NCBI GenBank assembly: GCA_002423705.1
Contig: DINW01000029.1
Coordinates: 17,232-24,886, forward strand
DNA length: 7,655 bases
Source: Clostridium sp. UBA5530
GTDB lineage: Bacteria; Bacillota; Clostridia; Clostridiales; Clostridiaceae
Direction: 5' to 3'
Shown piece after piece: positions 1 through 5,684 of the stretch (positions are counted from its first letter, which is position 1; the number at the start of each line of letters is the position of its first letter). The position numbers and the translations under genes were made by a program. The notes under the pieces were generated by a model, which had not been told where the DNA came from, did no database searches, and worked only from the letters and a program-made list of their open reading frames with translations.

Positions 1-33
1 GCCAGCTGCTGGCTTTAACTCATGAAGTTTCAT
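1..33 (-). CDS. rplO: 50S ribosomal protein L15, N-terminal fragment (cut by window edge)
   Basis: Only the first 11 codons are present, reading MKLHELKPAAG, which is the characteristic start of bacterial L15. This protein of the large subunit binds 23S rRNA and joins late in 50S assembly. The ATG at 31-33 follows an AGGAGGT ribosome binding site (41-47) at suitable spacing. The gene lies 20 bases after the L30 stop codon, which is the standard L30-L15 order of the spc operon. The remainder, including the glycine-rich basic region expected of L15, lies outside the window. The call rests on the short match and the gene order together. Confidence 0.9.
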   Translation of the reverse strand, partial: MKLHELKPAAG

Positions 34-53
34 ATATTACACCTCCTCGTCGA

Positions 54-233
54 TTAAACTTCTTCTACTTTTAGTAGGTAATCAATTTTCTTTATCATAC
101 CCATAATTTGAGGAGTACCCTCATGCTCTTTCACAGTTCCAATCTTTCTTAGTCCTAGAGCATTTGCAGTAGCGATATGGTCCTCTTTTCTACCTATTAA
201 ACTCTTAACTAAAGTGATTTTCATTTTAGCCAA
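54..233 (-). CDS. rpmD: 50S ribosomal protein L30 (TTG start)
   Basis: This encodes a 59-residue protein starting MAKMKITLVKSLIGRK, the usual length and N-terminus of bacterial L30, a small 23S rRNA-binding protein of the large subunit. The L30 signature region runs from about residue 22 to 54 and includes TANALGLRKIGTV and the motif around GMIKKIDYLL. The start is the TTG at 231-233, which lies 8 bases after AAGGAGG. The next in-frame ATG, at codon 4, would be 17 bases away, and using it would remove the conserved MAK. The gene sits 13 bases after rpsE and 20 bases before rplO. It is easily lost in ATG-only searches. Confidence 0.96.
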   Translation of the reverse strand: MAKMKITLVKSLIGRKEDHIATANALGLRKIGTVKEHEGTPQIMGMIKKIDYLLKVEEV

Positions 234-241
234 GGCAATCC

Positions 242-248
242 CCTCCTT
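242..248 (-). promoter_or_regulatory. Ribosome binding site that decides the rpmD TTG start
   Basis: AAGGAGG on the minus strand ends 8 bases before the TTG at 233. It overlaps the rpsE stop codon: the TAA of rpsE at 247-249 runs directly into it. This overlap suggests that ribosomes finishing S5 could reinitiate on L30. The position supports TTG rather than the ATG at 222-224 as the rpmD start. Confidence 0.85.
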
Positions 249-744
249 AACCTAAGATTTCTTCTACGGATTTTCCTCTAAGCTTAGCTATTTGTTCAGC
301 TGTTCTCAGACTTCCTAATCCGTTAATTGTAGCATTAACCATGTTTCTTGGGTTGTTTGAACCTAGAGACTTAGCTCTAACGTCCTTTAATCCAGCTAAT
401 TCAAGGACCGCTCTTGCTGGACCTCCTGCGATAACTCCAGTACCTTCTACAGCAGGCATTATTAATACCTTACCAGTACCGAATGTTCCATATATTTCAT
501 GAGGAACTGTTGTTCCAACCATTTCAACACTAACTAAATTTTTCTTAGCATCTTCTATTGCTTTTCTTATTGCCTCAGGTATTTCTATAGATTTTCCAGT
601 TCCAACACCAACGTGGCCATTTTCGTCACCAACAACTACTAAGGCGCTGAATCTGAAGTTTCTTCCACCTTTAACAACCTTAGTAACTCTGTTTATAGAA
701 ACAACCTTCTCTTTAAGGTCTAGTGTACTAGGATCGATTCTCAT
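247..744 (-). CDS. rpsE: 30S ribosomal protein S5
   Basis: This encodes a 165-residue protein, the usual Firmicute length for S5. S5 sits near the mRNA entry side of the small subunit and affects decoding accuracy and mRNA helicase activity. The N-terminal double-stranded RNA-binding-like domain spans about residues 12-75 and contains the loop KVVKGGRNF (22-30), the region where spectinomycin-resistance changes occur in this family. The loop looks intact. The C-terminal alpha/beta domain covers about residues 88-165, including the stretch around VEGTGVIAGGPARAVLE. The ATG at 742-744 is preceded by AAGGAGGG. The gene lies 16 bases after rplR and 13 bases before rpmD. Confidence 0.98.
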   Translation of the reverse strand: MRIDPSTLDLKEKVVSINRVTKVVKGGRNFRFSALVVVGDENGHVGVGTGKSIEIPEAIRKAIEDAKKNLVSVEMVGTTVPHEIYGTFGTGKVLIMPAVEGTGVIAGGPARAVLELAGLKDVRAKSLGSNNPRNMVNATINGLGSLRTAEQIAKLRGKSVEEILG

Positions 745-760
745 TTATTTCCCTCCTTAA

Positions 761-1120
761 TTAGAATTGTAAGCCAGCTTCTCTAGCACCTTCAGCAAGC
801 TCTTTAACTCTTCCGTGATATATATATCCACCTCTATCGAATACTACATCCTTTATTCCATTTTCAAGTGCTCTCTTTGCTATAGCTTCTCCAACTAGTT
901 TAGCCCCTTCTTTGTTGCTTCCTAGTTTTTCAAAGCCCTTTTCAACGCTAGAAGCAGCAACTAAAGTTCTTCCAGCTACATCATCTACGATTTGAGCATA
1001 TATATTCTTTTCGCTTCTATATACACAAAGTCTTGGTCTTTCTGTAGTGCCAGAAATCTTCTTACGAACTCTAAGGTGACGTCTTTCTCTTTGTTCTTTT
1101 CTGTCAGCTTTTTTGAACAT
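761..1120 (-). CDS. rplR: 50S ribosomal protein L18
   Basis: This encodes a 119-residue protein of normal bacterial L18 length. With L5 and L25-type proteins, L18 binds 5S rRNA and helps dock it in the central protuberance of the 50S subunit. The N-terminus is strongly basic (residues 1-30, rich in Lys and Arg), as expected for the flexible RNA-binding tail. The conserved C-terminal block FDRGGYIYHGRVKELAEGAR spans residues 94-113. The ATG at 1118-1120 has GGAG upstream. This site is somewhat weaker than its neighbours because the GGAG is followed by TG rather than by another G. The spacer after rplF is 19 bases. Confidence 0.98.
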   Translation of the reverse strand: MFKKADRKEQRERRHLRVRKKISGTTERPRLCVYRSEKNIYAQIVDDVAGRTLVAASSVEKGFEKLGSNKEGAKLVGEAIAKRALENGIKDVVFDRGGYIYHGRVKELAEGAREAGLQF

Positions 1121-1139
1121 TTAGGTTCACTCCTTTCTA

Positions 1140-1682
1140 TTATTTCTTACCAGTTTTACCTTCCTTACGTCTGATAACTTCATTATCATACTTTATTCCC
1201 TTGCCCTTATAAGGTTCTGGTTTTCTCCATGTTCTGATATCAGCGGCCATGGCTCCAACCTTTTCTTTATCAATTCCCTTAACTATTACTTTTGTAGCAG
1301 CTGGAACTTCAAAAGAAACTCCTTCAATTGGCTCAATTTCTACTGGATGAGAAAAACCTAGGTTCATTACAAGCTTCTTTCCTTGTAATTGTGCTCTATA
1401 TCCAACACCCACTAAATCTAATGTTTTTTGGTATCCTTCGGATACTCCTTTAACCATGTTATTTATTAAAGCTCTAGTTAATCCGTGTAATGATCTATGC
1501 TCTTTATCATCACTTGGTCTTGTCACTACAACAACATTATCTTCTACAGCTATTTTTATGTCCTTGTGCATAGCTTTCTCTAGTTGACCCTTTGGTCCCT
1601 TTACAGTAACAACATTATCTGGAGATACTGTAAAAGTTACGCCACTAGGAATAGCTACTGGTAATCTACCAACTCTTGACAT
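1140..1682 (-). CDS. rplF: 50S ribosomal protein L6
   Basis: This encodes a 180-residue protein with the two repeated alpha/beta domains of L6, roughly residues 1-82 and 83-180. L6 binds 23S rRNA near the sarcin-ricin loop and the factor-binding site. The diagnostic C-terminal signature PEPYKGKGIKY lies at residues 155-165 and is followed by a basic tail. The ATG at 1680-1682 follows a very strong AGGAGGT site (1689-1695). Unlike its neighbours, this gene is separated from the preceding gene, rpsH, by 90 bases holding a hairpin and a possible promoter. Its expression could therefore be partly independent of the genes upstream. That last point is inference. Confidence 0.98.
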   Translation of the reverse strand: MSRVGRLPVAIPSGVTFTVSPDNVVTVKGPKGQLEKAMHKDIKIAVEDNVVVVTRPSDDKEHRSLHGLTRALINNMVKGVSEGYQKTLDLVGVGYRAQLQGKKLVMNLGFSHPVEIEPIEGVSFEVPAATKVIVKGIDKEKVGAMAADIRTWRKPEPYKGKGIKYDNEVIRRKEGKTGKK

Positions 1683-1709
1683 GCTTGCACCTCCTATATT
1701 CCTTATGGT

Positions 1710-1731
1710 GTATGGGGTTTATCCCCAATAC
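1710..1731 (-). promoter_or_regulatory. Stem-loop between rpsH and rplF
   Basis: The minus strand reads GTATTGGGGATAAACCCCATAC. It can fold into an 8-bp stem (GTAT+GGGG paired with CCCC+ATAC) with one bulged T and a 5-base loop ATAAA. The stem ends 14 bases before the AGGAGGT site of rplF. What follows it is ACACCATAAGG, not a T-run, so it does not look like an intrinsic terminator. It could be a processing or stability element, or a protein-binding leader for rplF; the sequence alone cannot decide. Confidence 0.5.
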
Positions 1732-1736
1732 TATCT

Positions 1737-1765
1737 ATAATGAAATCACTAAGACTAAATTTCAA
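1737..1765 (-). promoter_or_regulatory. Possible weak internal promoter upstream of rplF
   Basis: On the minus strand TTGAAA (1760-1765, 5 of 6 matches to the -35 consensus) and CATTAT (1737-1742, 4 of 6 matches to the -10 consensus) are separated by exactly 17 bases. A transcript starting about 7 bases later would begin close to the base of the 1710-1731 hairpin. The region is AT-rich, so chance matches are likely, and I hold this weakly. Confidence 0.25.
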
Positions 1766-1772
1766 ATAATAA

Positions 1773-2171
1773 TTACCAAACGTAGCAGATAACTTCTCCA
1801 CCTACTCCAAGTTTTCTTGCTTCTCTATCTGTTATAATTCCCTTAGAAGTAGATATTATTGCAACTCCTAAGCCATTTAGCACCTTTGGTACATCATCCT
1901 TTTGACAATAAACTCTTAATCCTGGTTTTGATATCTTCTTAAGTCCAGTTATTACTCTCTCTTTGTTGCTTCCGTACTTAAGTGATACTCTTATCATTGG
2001 AACAACTCCATCGGAGTATTCCTCAATTTCTTTTATATATCCTTCTTGAAGTAATATATTTGCTATAGCCTTCTTTATGTTAGAAGAAGGAATTTCTACT
2101 ATTTCATGTCTTACAGCATTTGCATTTCTTATACGTGTTAGCAAATCTGCGATAGGATCCGTCATAACCAT
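1773..2171 (-). CDS. rpsH: 30S ribosomal protein S8
   Basis: This encodes a 132-residue protein of standard S8 length. S8 is a primary 16S rRNA-binding protein of the platform. In E. coli it also represses the spc operon by binding its mRNA. The N-terminus MVMTDPIADLLTRIRNAN is typical. The C-terminal RNA-binding signature includes STSKG (107-111) and TDREARKLGVGGE (114-126), and the protein ends in the usual Tyr-Val-Trp. The first ATG (2169-2171) is preferred over the ATG at codon 3 because it lies 8 bases after AGGAGG. The gene follows rpsN by 32 bases. Confidence 0.98.
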   Translation of the reverse strand: MVMTDPIADLLTRIRNANAVRHEIVEIPSSNIKKAIANILLQEGYIKEIEEYSDGVVPMIRVSLKYGSNKERVITGLKKISKPGLRVYCQKDDVPKVLNGLGVAIISTSKGIITDREARKLGVGGEVICYVW

Positions 2172-2203
2172 TTAATATGCCTCCTTTCTTATCCAATCAA
2201 ATC

Positions 2204-2389
2204 TTACCAACTTGCTTTTCTGCATCCAGGTATTTCTCCCTTGTATGCAAGTTCTCTAAAGCATATACGGCAAATTCCATATTTTCTTAACACAGCATGT
2301 GGTCTTCCACATATTCTACATCTTGTGTATGCTCTTGTAGAATACTTAGGTGTCTTGTTCCACTTTTCAATTAAAGCCTTACGTGCCAC
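2204..2389 (-). CDS. rpsN: 30S ribosomal protein S14, zinc-binding short form (GTG start)
   Basis: This encodes a 61-residue protein, the short zinc-ribbon type of S14 found in many Gram-positive bacteria, rather than the longer zinc-free form of about 100 residues. S14 sits in the head of the 30S subunit with S3 and S10. The zinc ligands are two CxxC pairs: C24/C27 (CRIC) and C40/C43 (CRIC). A further cysteine occurs at position 56. The start is GTG (2387-2389), 7 bases after GGAGG, and gives the conserved MARKALIEKW. The gene follows rplE by 15 bases. Organisms with this form sometimes carry a zinc-free paralogue elsewhere, which cannot be judged here. The type is also written rpsZ. Confidence 0.98.
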   Translation of the reverse strand: MARKALIEKWNKTPKYSTRAYTRCRICGRPHAVLRKYGICRICFRELAYKGEIPGCRKASW

Positions 2390-2404
2390 AGTTTTCCCTC
2401 CTTA

Positions 2405-2947
2405 TTACTGAGCAAATGGCATTCCAAGGAATCTTAATAACGCTCTTGCTTCCTCGTCAGTCTTTGCAGTAGTTACAAATATTATATCCATTCCTCTTAC
2501 TTTATCAATCTTATCATACTCAACTTCTGGGAATATAAGTTGTTCCTTAACTCCTAGAGAGTAGTTTCCTCTTCCATCGAAAGCTTTATCTGAAACTCCT
2601 CTGAAGTCTCTAACTCTTGGTAGAGCAATGCTCATGAACTTGTCAGCAAATTCATACATCTTTGACTTTCTAAGAGTAACCTTACATCCTATTGCCATAT
2701 TTTCTCTTATTTTAAAATTAGCAACAGATTTCTTTGCTCTAGTAATTATTGGTTTTTGTCCTGTTATTAATTGAAGATCAGATATTGCTGCTTCTAGAGT
2801 CTTAGGATTGTCTTTTGCTTCTCCTACTCCCATATTCACAACAACTTTCTCTAATTTAGGCACTTGCATTATATTTTTGTATCCGAACTTTTCCATCATA
2901 GCTGGAACTACTTCATTATTATACTTTTCTTGTAGTCTTGGGATCAT
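2405..2947 (-). CDS. rplE: 50S ribosomal protein L5
   Basis: This encodes a 180-residue protein of normal L5 length. L5 binds 5S rRNA with L18 and forms part of the central protuberance, contacting the small-subunit head and the P-site tRNA. Visible blocks include LEKVVVNMGVGEAK (32-45) and the basic RNA-binding stretch around GQKPIITRAKKSVANFKIRE (63-82). The start is the ATG at 2945-2947, giving MIPRLQEKYNNEVVP. An in-frame ATG six codons upstream (2965) would translate the ribosome binding site itself as MKGGNL, so it is rejected. AAAGGAGGT at 2954-2962 serves the chosen start at 7-base spacing. The spacer from rplX is 21 bases. Confidence 0.97.
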   Translation of the reverse strand: MIPRLQEKYNNEVVPAMMEKFGYKNIMQVPKLEKVVVNMGVGEAKDNPKTLEAAISDLQLITGQKPIITRAKKSVANFKIRENMAIGCKVTLRKSKMYEFADKFMSIALPRVRDFRGVSDKAFDGRGNYSLGVKEQLIFPEVEYDKIDKVRGMDIIFVTTAKTDEEARALLRFLGMPFAQ

Positions 2948-2953
2948 TAGATT

Positions 2954-2962
2954 ACCTCCTTT
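2954..2962 (-). promoter_or_regulatory. Ribosome binding site that decides the rplE start
   Basis: AAAGGAGGT on the minus strand lies just upstream of the ATG at 2947. It falls inside the longer open frame that begins at 2965, which shows that the upstream ATG is not the real start of L5. Confidence 0.85.
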
Positions 2963-2968
2963 CAAGTA

Positions 2969-3283
2969 TTAGAATGTTTCTCCACACTTTTTACACACTC
3001 TTACTTTAGCTCCATCTTCTAAAATTTTATAATTTATTCTTGTTACATTTTTGCATTTATTACAATACAACATAACTTTAGAGCTGTAGATAGGTGCTTC
3101 TTCTTTTATTATTCCACCTTGCATATTTGACCTATTTGGTTTCTTATGCTTACTTACTATGTTAACGCCACTTACTATTACTTTTCCATTCTTTGGCATA
3201 ACCTTTAAAACTTCTCCAGTCTTACCTTTATCCTTACCGGATATAACCATTACTGTATCGTTCTTTCTTACATGAACTTTCAT
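2969..3283 (-). CDS. rplX: 50S ribosomal protein L24 with C-terminal cysteine cluster
   Basis: This encodes a 104-residue L24, an early 50S assembly protein that lies near the tunnel exit. The N-terminal KOW-type SH3 fold is visible: KVHVRKNDTVMVISGKDKGK (residues 2-21) with the following GEVLKVMPK. The C-terminal part carries two CxxC pairs, C74/C77 (CNKC) and C97/C100 (CKKC), 19 residues apart. This arrangement looks like a zinc ribbon. Metal binding is inferred from the spacing. Cysteine-bearing L24 is, to my knowledge, common in Clostridia but not universal in bacteria. The ATG (3281-3283) follows GGAGG at 10 bases, slightly longer than its neighbours. The gene follows rplN by 20 bases. 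Confidence 0.98.
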   Translation of the reverse strand: MKVHVRKNDTVMVISGKDKGKTGEVLKVMPKNGKVIVSGVNIVSKHKKPNRSNMQGGIIKEEAPIYSSKVMLYCNKCKNVTRINYKILEDGAKVRVCKKCGETF

Positions 3284-3303
3284 TATTTAGCCACCTCCCT
3301 ATC

Positions 3304-3672
3304 TTATAGAACTTCAGGTGCTAATGATAATATTTTAGTAAACTCTTTATCTCTTAGCTCCCTAGCAACTGGCCCGAAGATACGAGTTCCTCTTGGCTGT
3401 TTATCTTCTTTGATTATTACAGCTGCATTCTCATCGAATCTGATGTAAGATCCGTCAGGTCTTCTTAGACCTCTTACTGATCTAACTATAACTGCCTTTA
3501 CTACGTCTCCCTTTTTAACAACTCCGCCTGGTGTTGCACTTTTAACGCTAGCAACTATTATATCTCCAATGTTTCCATACTTTCTCTTGGAACCACCTAA
3601 AACTCTTATGCACATAATTTCTTTAGCACCGGAATTATCTGCAACCTTTAGAATGGTTTGTTGTTGTATCAT
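3304..3672 (-). CDS. rplN: 50S ribosomal protein L14
   Basis: This encodes a 122-residue protein, exactly the usual bacterial length. L14 is a beta-barrel protein on the subunit interface that forms an intersubunit bridge and is a docking site for silencing factors such as RsfS. The start MIQQQTILKVADNSGAKEIM and the family signature around AVIVRSVRGLRRPDGSYIRF (60-79) are intact, as is the C-terminal GTRIFGPVARELR (95-107). The ATG at 3670-3672 has AAAGGAGGG upstream. In E. coli this is the first gene of a separate spc operon. Here it follows rpsQ by only 30 bases with no sign of a promoter or terminator between them. Confidence 0.98.
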   Translation of the reverse strand: MIQQQTILKVADNSGAKEIMCIRVLGGSKRKYGNIGDIIVASVKSATPGGVVKKGDVVKAVIVRSVRGLRRPDGSYIRFDENAAVIIKEDKQPRGTRIFGPVARELRDKEFTKILSLAPEVL

Positions 3673-3702
3673 GCAAATACCCTCCTTTCAATAATTAAAA
3701 GA

Positions 3703-3957
3703 CTATTTTGCCTTTTCAACTATCTCTACTAATCTCCATCTCTTATCTTTAGATAATGGCCTAGTCTCCATTATTACTACTCTATCATTAATTTTAGCTT
3801 CATTATTTTCATCATGTGCCTTGAACTTAGTAGTTCTATTGATTGTCTTTCCGTAAAGTGGATGACGAACCTTAGTTTCAACAGCAACAACTATGGTCTT
3901 ATCCATCTTGTCAGAAACAACTCTACCAATTCTTGTCTTTCTATTTGCTCTTTCCAC
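3703..3957 (-). CDS. rpsQ: 30S ribosomal protein S17 (GTG start)
   Basis: This encodes an 84-residue protein with an OB-type beta-barrel fold, a primary 16S rRNA-binding protein of the 30S body. Conserved blocks are RKTRIGRVVSDKMDKTIVVA (6-25), the VRHPLYGK loop (30-37), and the family signature NDRVVIMETRPLSKDKRWRL (57-76). The usual GD at the start of that signature is ND here, a mild variation. The start is GTG (3955-3957), 8 bases after GGAGG, and no in-frame ATG fits near it. The gene follows rpmC by 21 bases and ends with TAG. Confidence 0.98.
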   Translation of the reverse strand: MERANRKTRIGRVVSDKMDKTIVVAVETKVRHPLYGKTINRTTKFKAHDENNEAKINDRVVIMETRPLSKDKRWRLVEIVEKAK

Positions 3958-3978
3958 AGGGTGAACCTCCTTTCAGCT

Positions 3979-4191
3979 TTACTGTTCAAAAGCCTTTAAC
4001 TCTTCTTCTCTTAAAATTGTCTTTATTTGGGCGATTGACTTTTTTACTTCTCTTATCCTCATAGGATTTTCTAACTGACCTGTAGCTAATTGAAATCTTA
4101 AGTTAAATAGCTCTGCTTTAAGTTCATTTAGCTTCACGTCTAAATCTTGAGGGCTACTTTGTCTTAATTCTTGCAATTCTCTAGCCTTCAT
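3979..4191 (-). CDS. rpmC: 50S ribosomal protein L29
   Basis: This encodes a 70-residue protein predicted to be a two-helix hairpin. L29 sits next to L23 at the exit of the peptide tunnel and contributes to the docking site for targeting factors and trigger factor. The sequence MKARELQELRQ at the start and KAELFNLRFQLATGQLENP (25-43) are typical. The start is the ATG at 4189-4191. A longer in-frame reading from 4233 would add 14 residues that merely re-read the end of rplP in another frame, so it is rejected. The gene overlaps the rplP 3' end by 11 bases. Its ribosome binding site (GGTGA at 4197-4201) lies inside rplP codons, which suggests translational coupling. Confidence 0.96.
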   Translation of the reverse strand: MKARELQELRQSSPQDLDVKLNELKAELFNLRFQLATGQLENPMRIREVKKSIAQIKTILREEELKAFEQ

Positions 4192-4624
4192 TATTTTCAC
4201 CACCCATTTCCTCAAAATCTCTTCTTGTAACAAATTTAGTCTTCACAGGAAGTTTGTGTGATGCAAGTCTCATTGCCTCCCTTGCAACTTCTTCGCTAAC
4301 TCCTGATAGCTCAAATAGTACTCTACCTGGCTTAACTACTGCTACCCAGTACTCTGGAGATCCTTTACCTGAACCCATACGTGTTTCAGCTGGTTTTTGA
4401 GTTACTGGCTTATCTGGGAAAATCTTTATCCAAAGTTTTCCTCCTCTTTTTATATATCTATTTATTGCTATTCTGGCAGCTTCTATCTGGTTGCTTGTTA
4501 TCCAACCACATTCTGTTGCTTGAATTGCATAATCTCCGTAAGCAATAAAGTTACCTCTAGTAGCTTTACCTTTCATTCTACCACGTTGTACCTTACGATG
4601 TTTAACTCTTTTAGGCATTAACAT
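4181..4624 (-). CDS. rplP: 50S ribosomal protein L16
   Basis: This encodes a 147-residue protein, the usual length for Firmicute L16. L16 joins the 50S subunit late and lies close to the A-site tRNA and the peptidyl transferase centre. The N-terminus MLMPKRVKHRKVQRGRMKG and two family signatures are present: KRGGKLWIKIFPDKPVT (59-75) and RMGSGKGSPEYWVAVVKPG (82-100). Arg82 appears to correspond to the arginine hydroxylated in E. coli L16. The ATG at 4622-4624 follows GGAGG at 7 bases, so it is favoured over the ATG at codon 3. The gene follows rpsC by 16 bases, and its last four codons overlap the start of rpmC. Confidence 0.98.
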   Translation of the reverse strand: MLMPKRVKHRKVQRGRMKGKATRGNFIAYGDYAIQATECGWITSNQIEAARIAINRYIKRGGKLWIKIFPDKPVTQKPAETRMGSGKGSPEYWVAVVKPGRVLFELSGVSEEVAREAMRLASHKLPVKTKFVTRRDFEEMGGENNEG

Positions 4625-4640
4625 GACGATTCCTCCTTTC

Positions 4641-5306
4641 CTATGCGTTAGCCTCTTCCTTTTCTACTTTTTTAACAGGAAGAACTTCTCCTTTATAAAC
4701 CCAAACTTTTACTCCAATTTTTCCGTAAGTTGTGTTTGCTTCTGCAAATCCATACTCTATATCCGCTCTTAAAGTTTGTAGTGGAATAGTACCTTCATGA
4801 TAATTCTCACTTCTAGCTATTTCAGCTCCACCAAGCCTTCCGGCGCACATAGTCTTAACACCTTTAGCTCCGTTCTTCATAGCTCTTTGAATAGTTTGTT
4901 TCATAGCTCTTCTAAAAGATATTCTCTTCTCTAATTGAGCTGCTATACTTTCAGCCATTAATTGAGCATCAGCATCAACATTTTTAACTTCAACTATGTT
5001 GATAAGTATATTCTTATCTGTAACAAATTGTTGTAATTCTTTCTTTAAAGCTTCAATTCCTGAACCACCTTTTCCGATAACAACTCCAGGTTTTGAAGTA
5101 TAAATATTTAGTTTAACCTTCTTCGCTGCTCTTTCTATTTCTATCTTAGATATTCCAGCAGAATATAACTTCTTCTTTACAAATTCTCTGATTGAGTTAT
5201 CTTCAACTAGGTAATCAGCAAAGTTCTTTTTGTCAGCATACCATTTAGCGTCCCAGCCTTTGATAACACCAACTCTGAGTCCGTGAGGATGTACTTTTTG
5301 TCCCAC
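4641..5306 (-). CDS. rpsC: 30S ribosomal protein S3 (GTG start)
   Basis: This encodes a 221-residue protein of normal S3 length. S3 sits at the mRNA entry tunnel in the 30S head and, with S4 and S5, unwinds mRNA structure. A type II KH domain is visible with the conserved loop GKGG at residues 78-81 (VVIGKGGSGIEALKKEL). The basic patch FRRAMK (131-136) matches the residues linked to helicase activity in E. coli. The C-terminal domain carries CAGRLGGAEIARSE (154-167) and the conserved stretch around residues 176-207. The start is GTG (5304-5306), 8 bases after GGAGG, giving MGQKVHPHGLRVG. The gene lies 20 bases after rplV. Confidence 0.98.
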   Translation of the reverse strand: MGQKVHPHGLRVGVIKGWDAKWYADKKNFADYLVEDNSIREFVKKKLYSAGISKIEIERAAKKVKLNIYTSKPGVVIGKGGSGIEALKKELQQFVTDKNILINIVEVKNVDADAQLMAESIAAQLEKRISFRRAMKQTIQRAMKNGAKGVKTMCAGRLGGAEIARSENYHEGTIPLQTLRADIEYGFAEANTTYGKIGVKVWVYKGEVLPVKKVEKEEANA

Positions 5307-5326
5307 TCTGTTTCCCTCCTTCTTTA

Positions 5327-5662
5327 TTAAGCTCTTTCTTTTACAACTAGTGTTATATGACTAGTCATCTTATTTATTCTAAATGCTCTACCTTGCGCAT
5401 GTGGTCTAAATCTCTTTAAGGTTGGACCTTGACCTACGTGAGCTTCTGCAACATATAATCTAGAAGCGTCTAAATCATGATTGTTTTCAGCGTTTGCTAC
5501 TGCTGATTTTAATAGCTTATTAACTACAACTGCAGCATCTTTTGGTGTATATTTAAGAATAGCAAAAGCCTCATTCACATCTTTATCTCTTATTAAGTCA
5601 AGCACCACGCCAACCTTTATTGGTGACATTCTTATATATTTCGCTATAGCTTTAGCTTCCAT
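5327..5662 (-). CDS. rplV: 50S ribosomal protein L22
   Basis: This encodes a 111-residue protein of normal L22 length. L22 binds 23S rRNA and extends a beta-hairpin into the peptide exit tunnel, where it forms a constriction with L4. Changes in that hairpin can cause macrolide resistance. Conserved regions are the N-terminal AKYIRMSPIKVGVVLDLIRD (7-26) and the C-terminal signature KRFRPHAQGRAFRINKMTSH (83-102). The hairpin tip region shows no obvious deletion or duplication. The ATG at 5660-5662 follows GGAGG at 8 bases. The gene follows rpsS by 22 bases. Confidence 0.98.
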   Translation of the reverse strand: MEAKAIAKYIRMSPIKVGVVLDLIRDKDVNEAFAILKYTPKDAAVVVNKLLKSAVANAENNHDLDASRLYVAEAHVGQGPTLKRFRPHAQGRAFRINKMTSHITLVVKERA

Positions 5663-5684
5663 TAATGTATCCTCCTTTCCAAGG

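Larger units (their letters stand above)
1683..1772 (-). other. Long rpsH-rplF spacer (90 bases)
   Basis: This is the longest non-coding stretch in the window. It holds no credible reading frame. On the minus strand it contains, in order, a possible -35/-10 pair, a GC-rich hairpin, and the rplF ribosome binding site. The other spacers in the spc half are 13-32 bases, so the length is notable. No T-run follows the hairpin. Confidence 0.7.

Noticed and set aside
992..1174. Plus-strand open frame of 60 codons
   Set aside because: It lies antisense over rplR and the rplF end, has no ribosome binding site or family resemblance, and is explained as a shadow of the real genes.
2948..2965. Six-codon N-terminal extension of L5 (MKGGNL)
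   Set aside because: It translates the AAAGGAGGT ribosome binding site; the ATG at 2947 is correctly spaced and gives the normal L5 start.
2948..2968. An S8-type repressor site near the rplE start, as in E. coli spc mRNA
   Set aside because: The rplX-rplE spacer is only 21 bases, and I could not make out the expected structured site by eye around it.
3814..3999. Plus-strand open frame of 61 codons
   Set aside because: It is antisense to rpsQ and the rpmC end, with no recognisable protein features; a shadow frame.
4192..4233. Fourteen-codon N-terminal extension of L29
   Set aside because: It re-reads the rplP 3' end out of frame and is not part of the L29 family; the ATG at 4191 gives the typical MKARELQEL.
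4397..4621. Plus-strand open frame of 74 codons, rich in Tyr, Ser and Phe
   Set aside because: It is antisense to the conserved rplP. The composition follows from the reverse complement of Lys/Arg-rich codons, and it is not evidence of a membrane protein.
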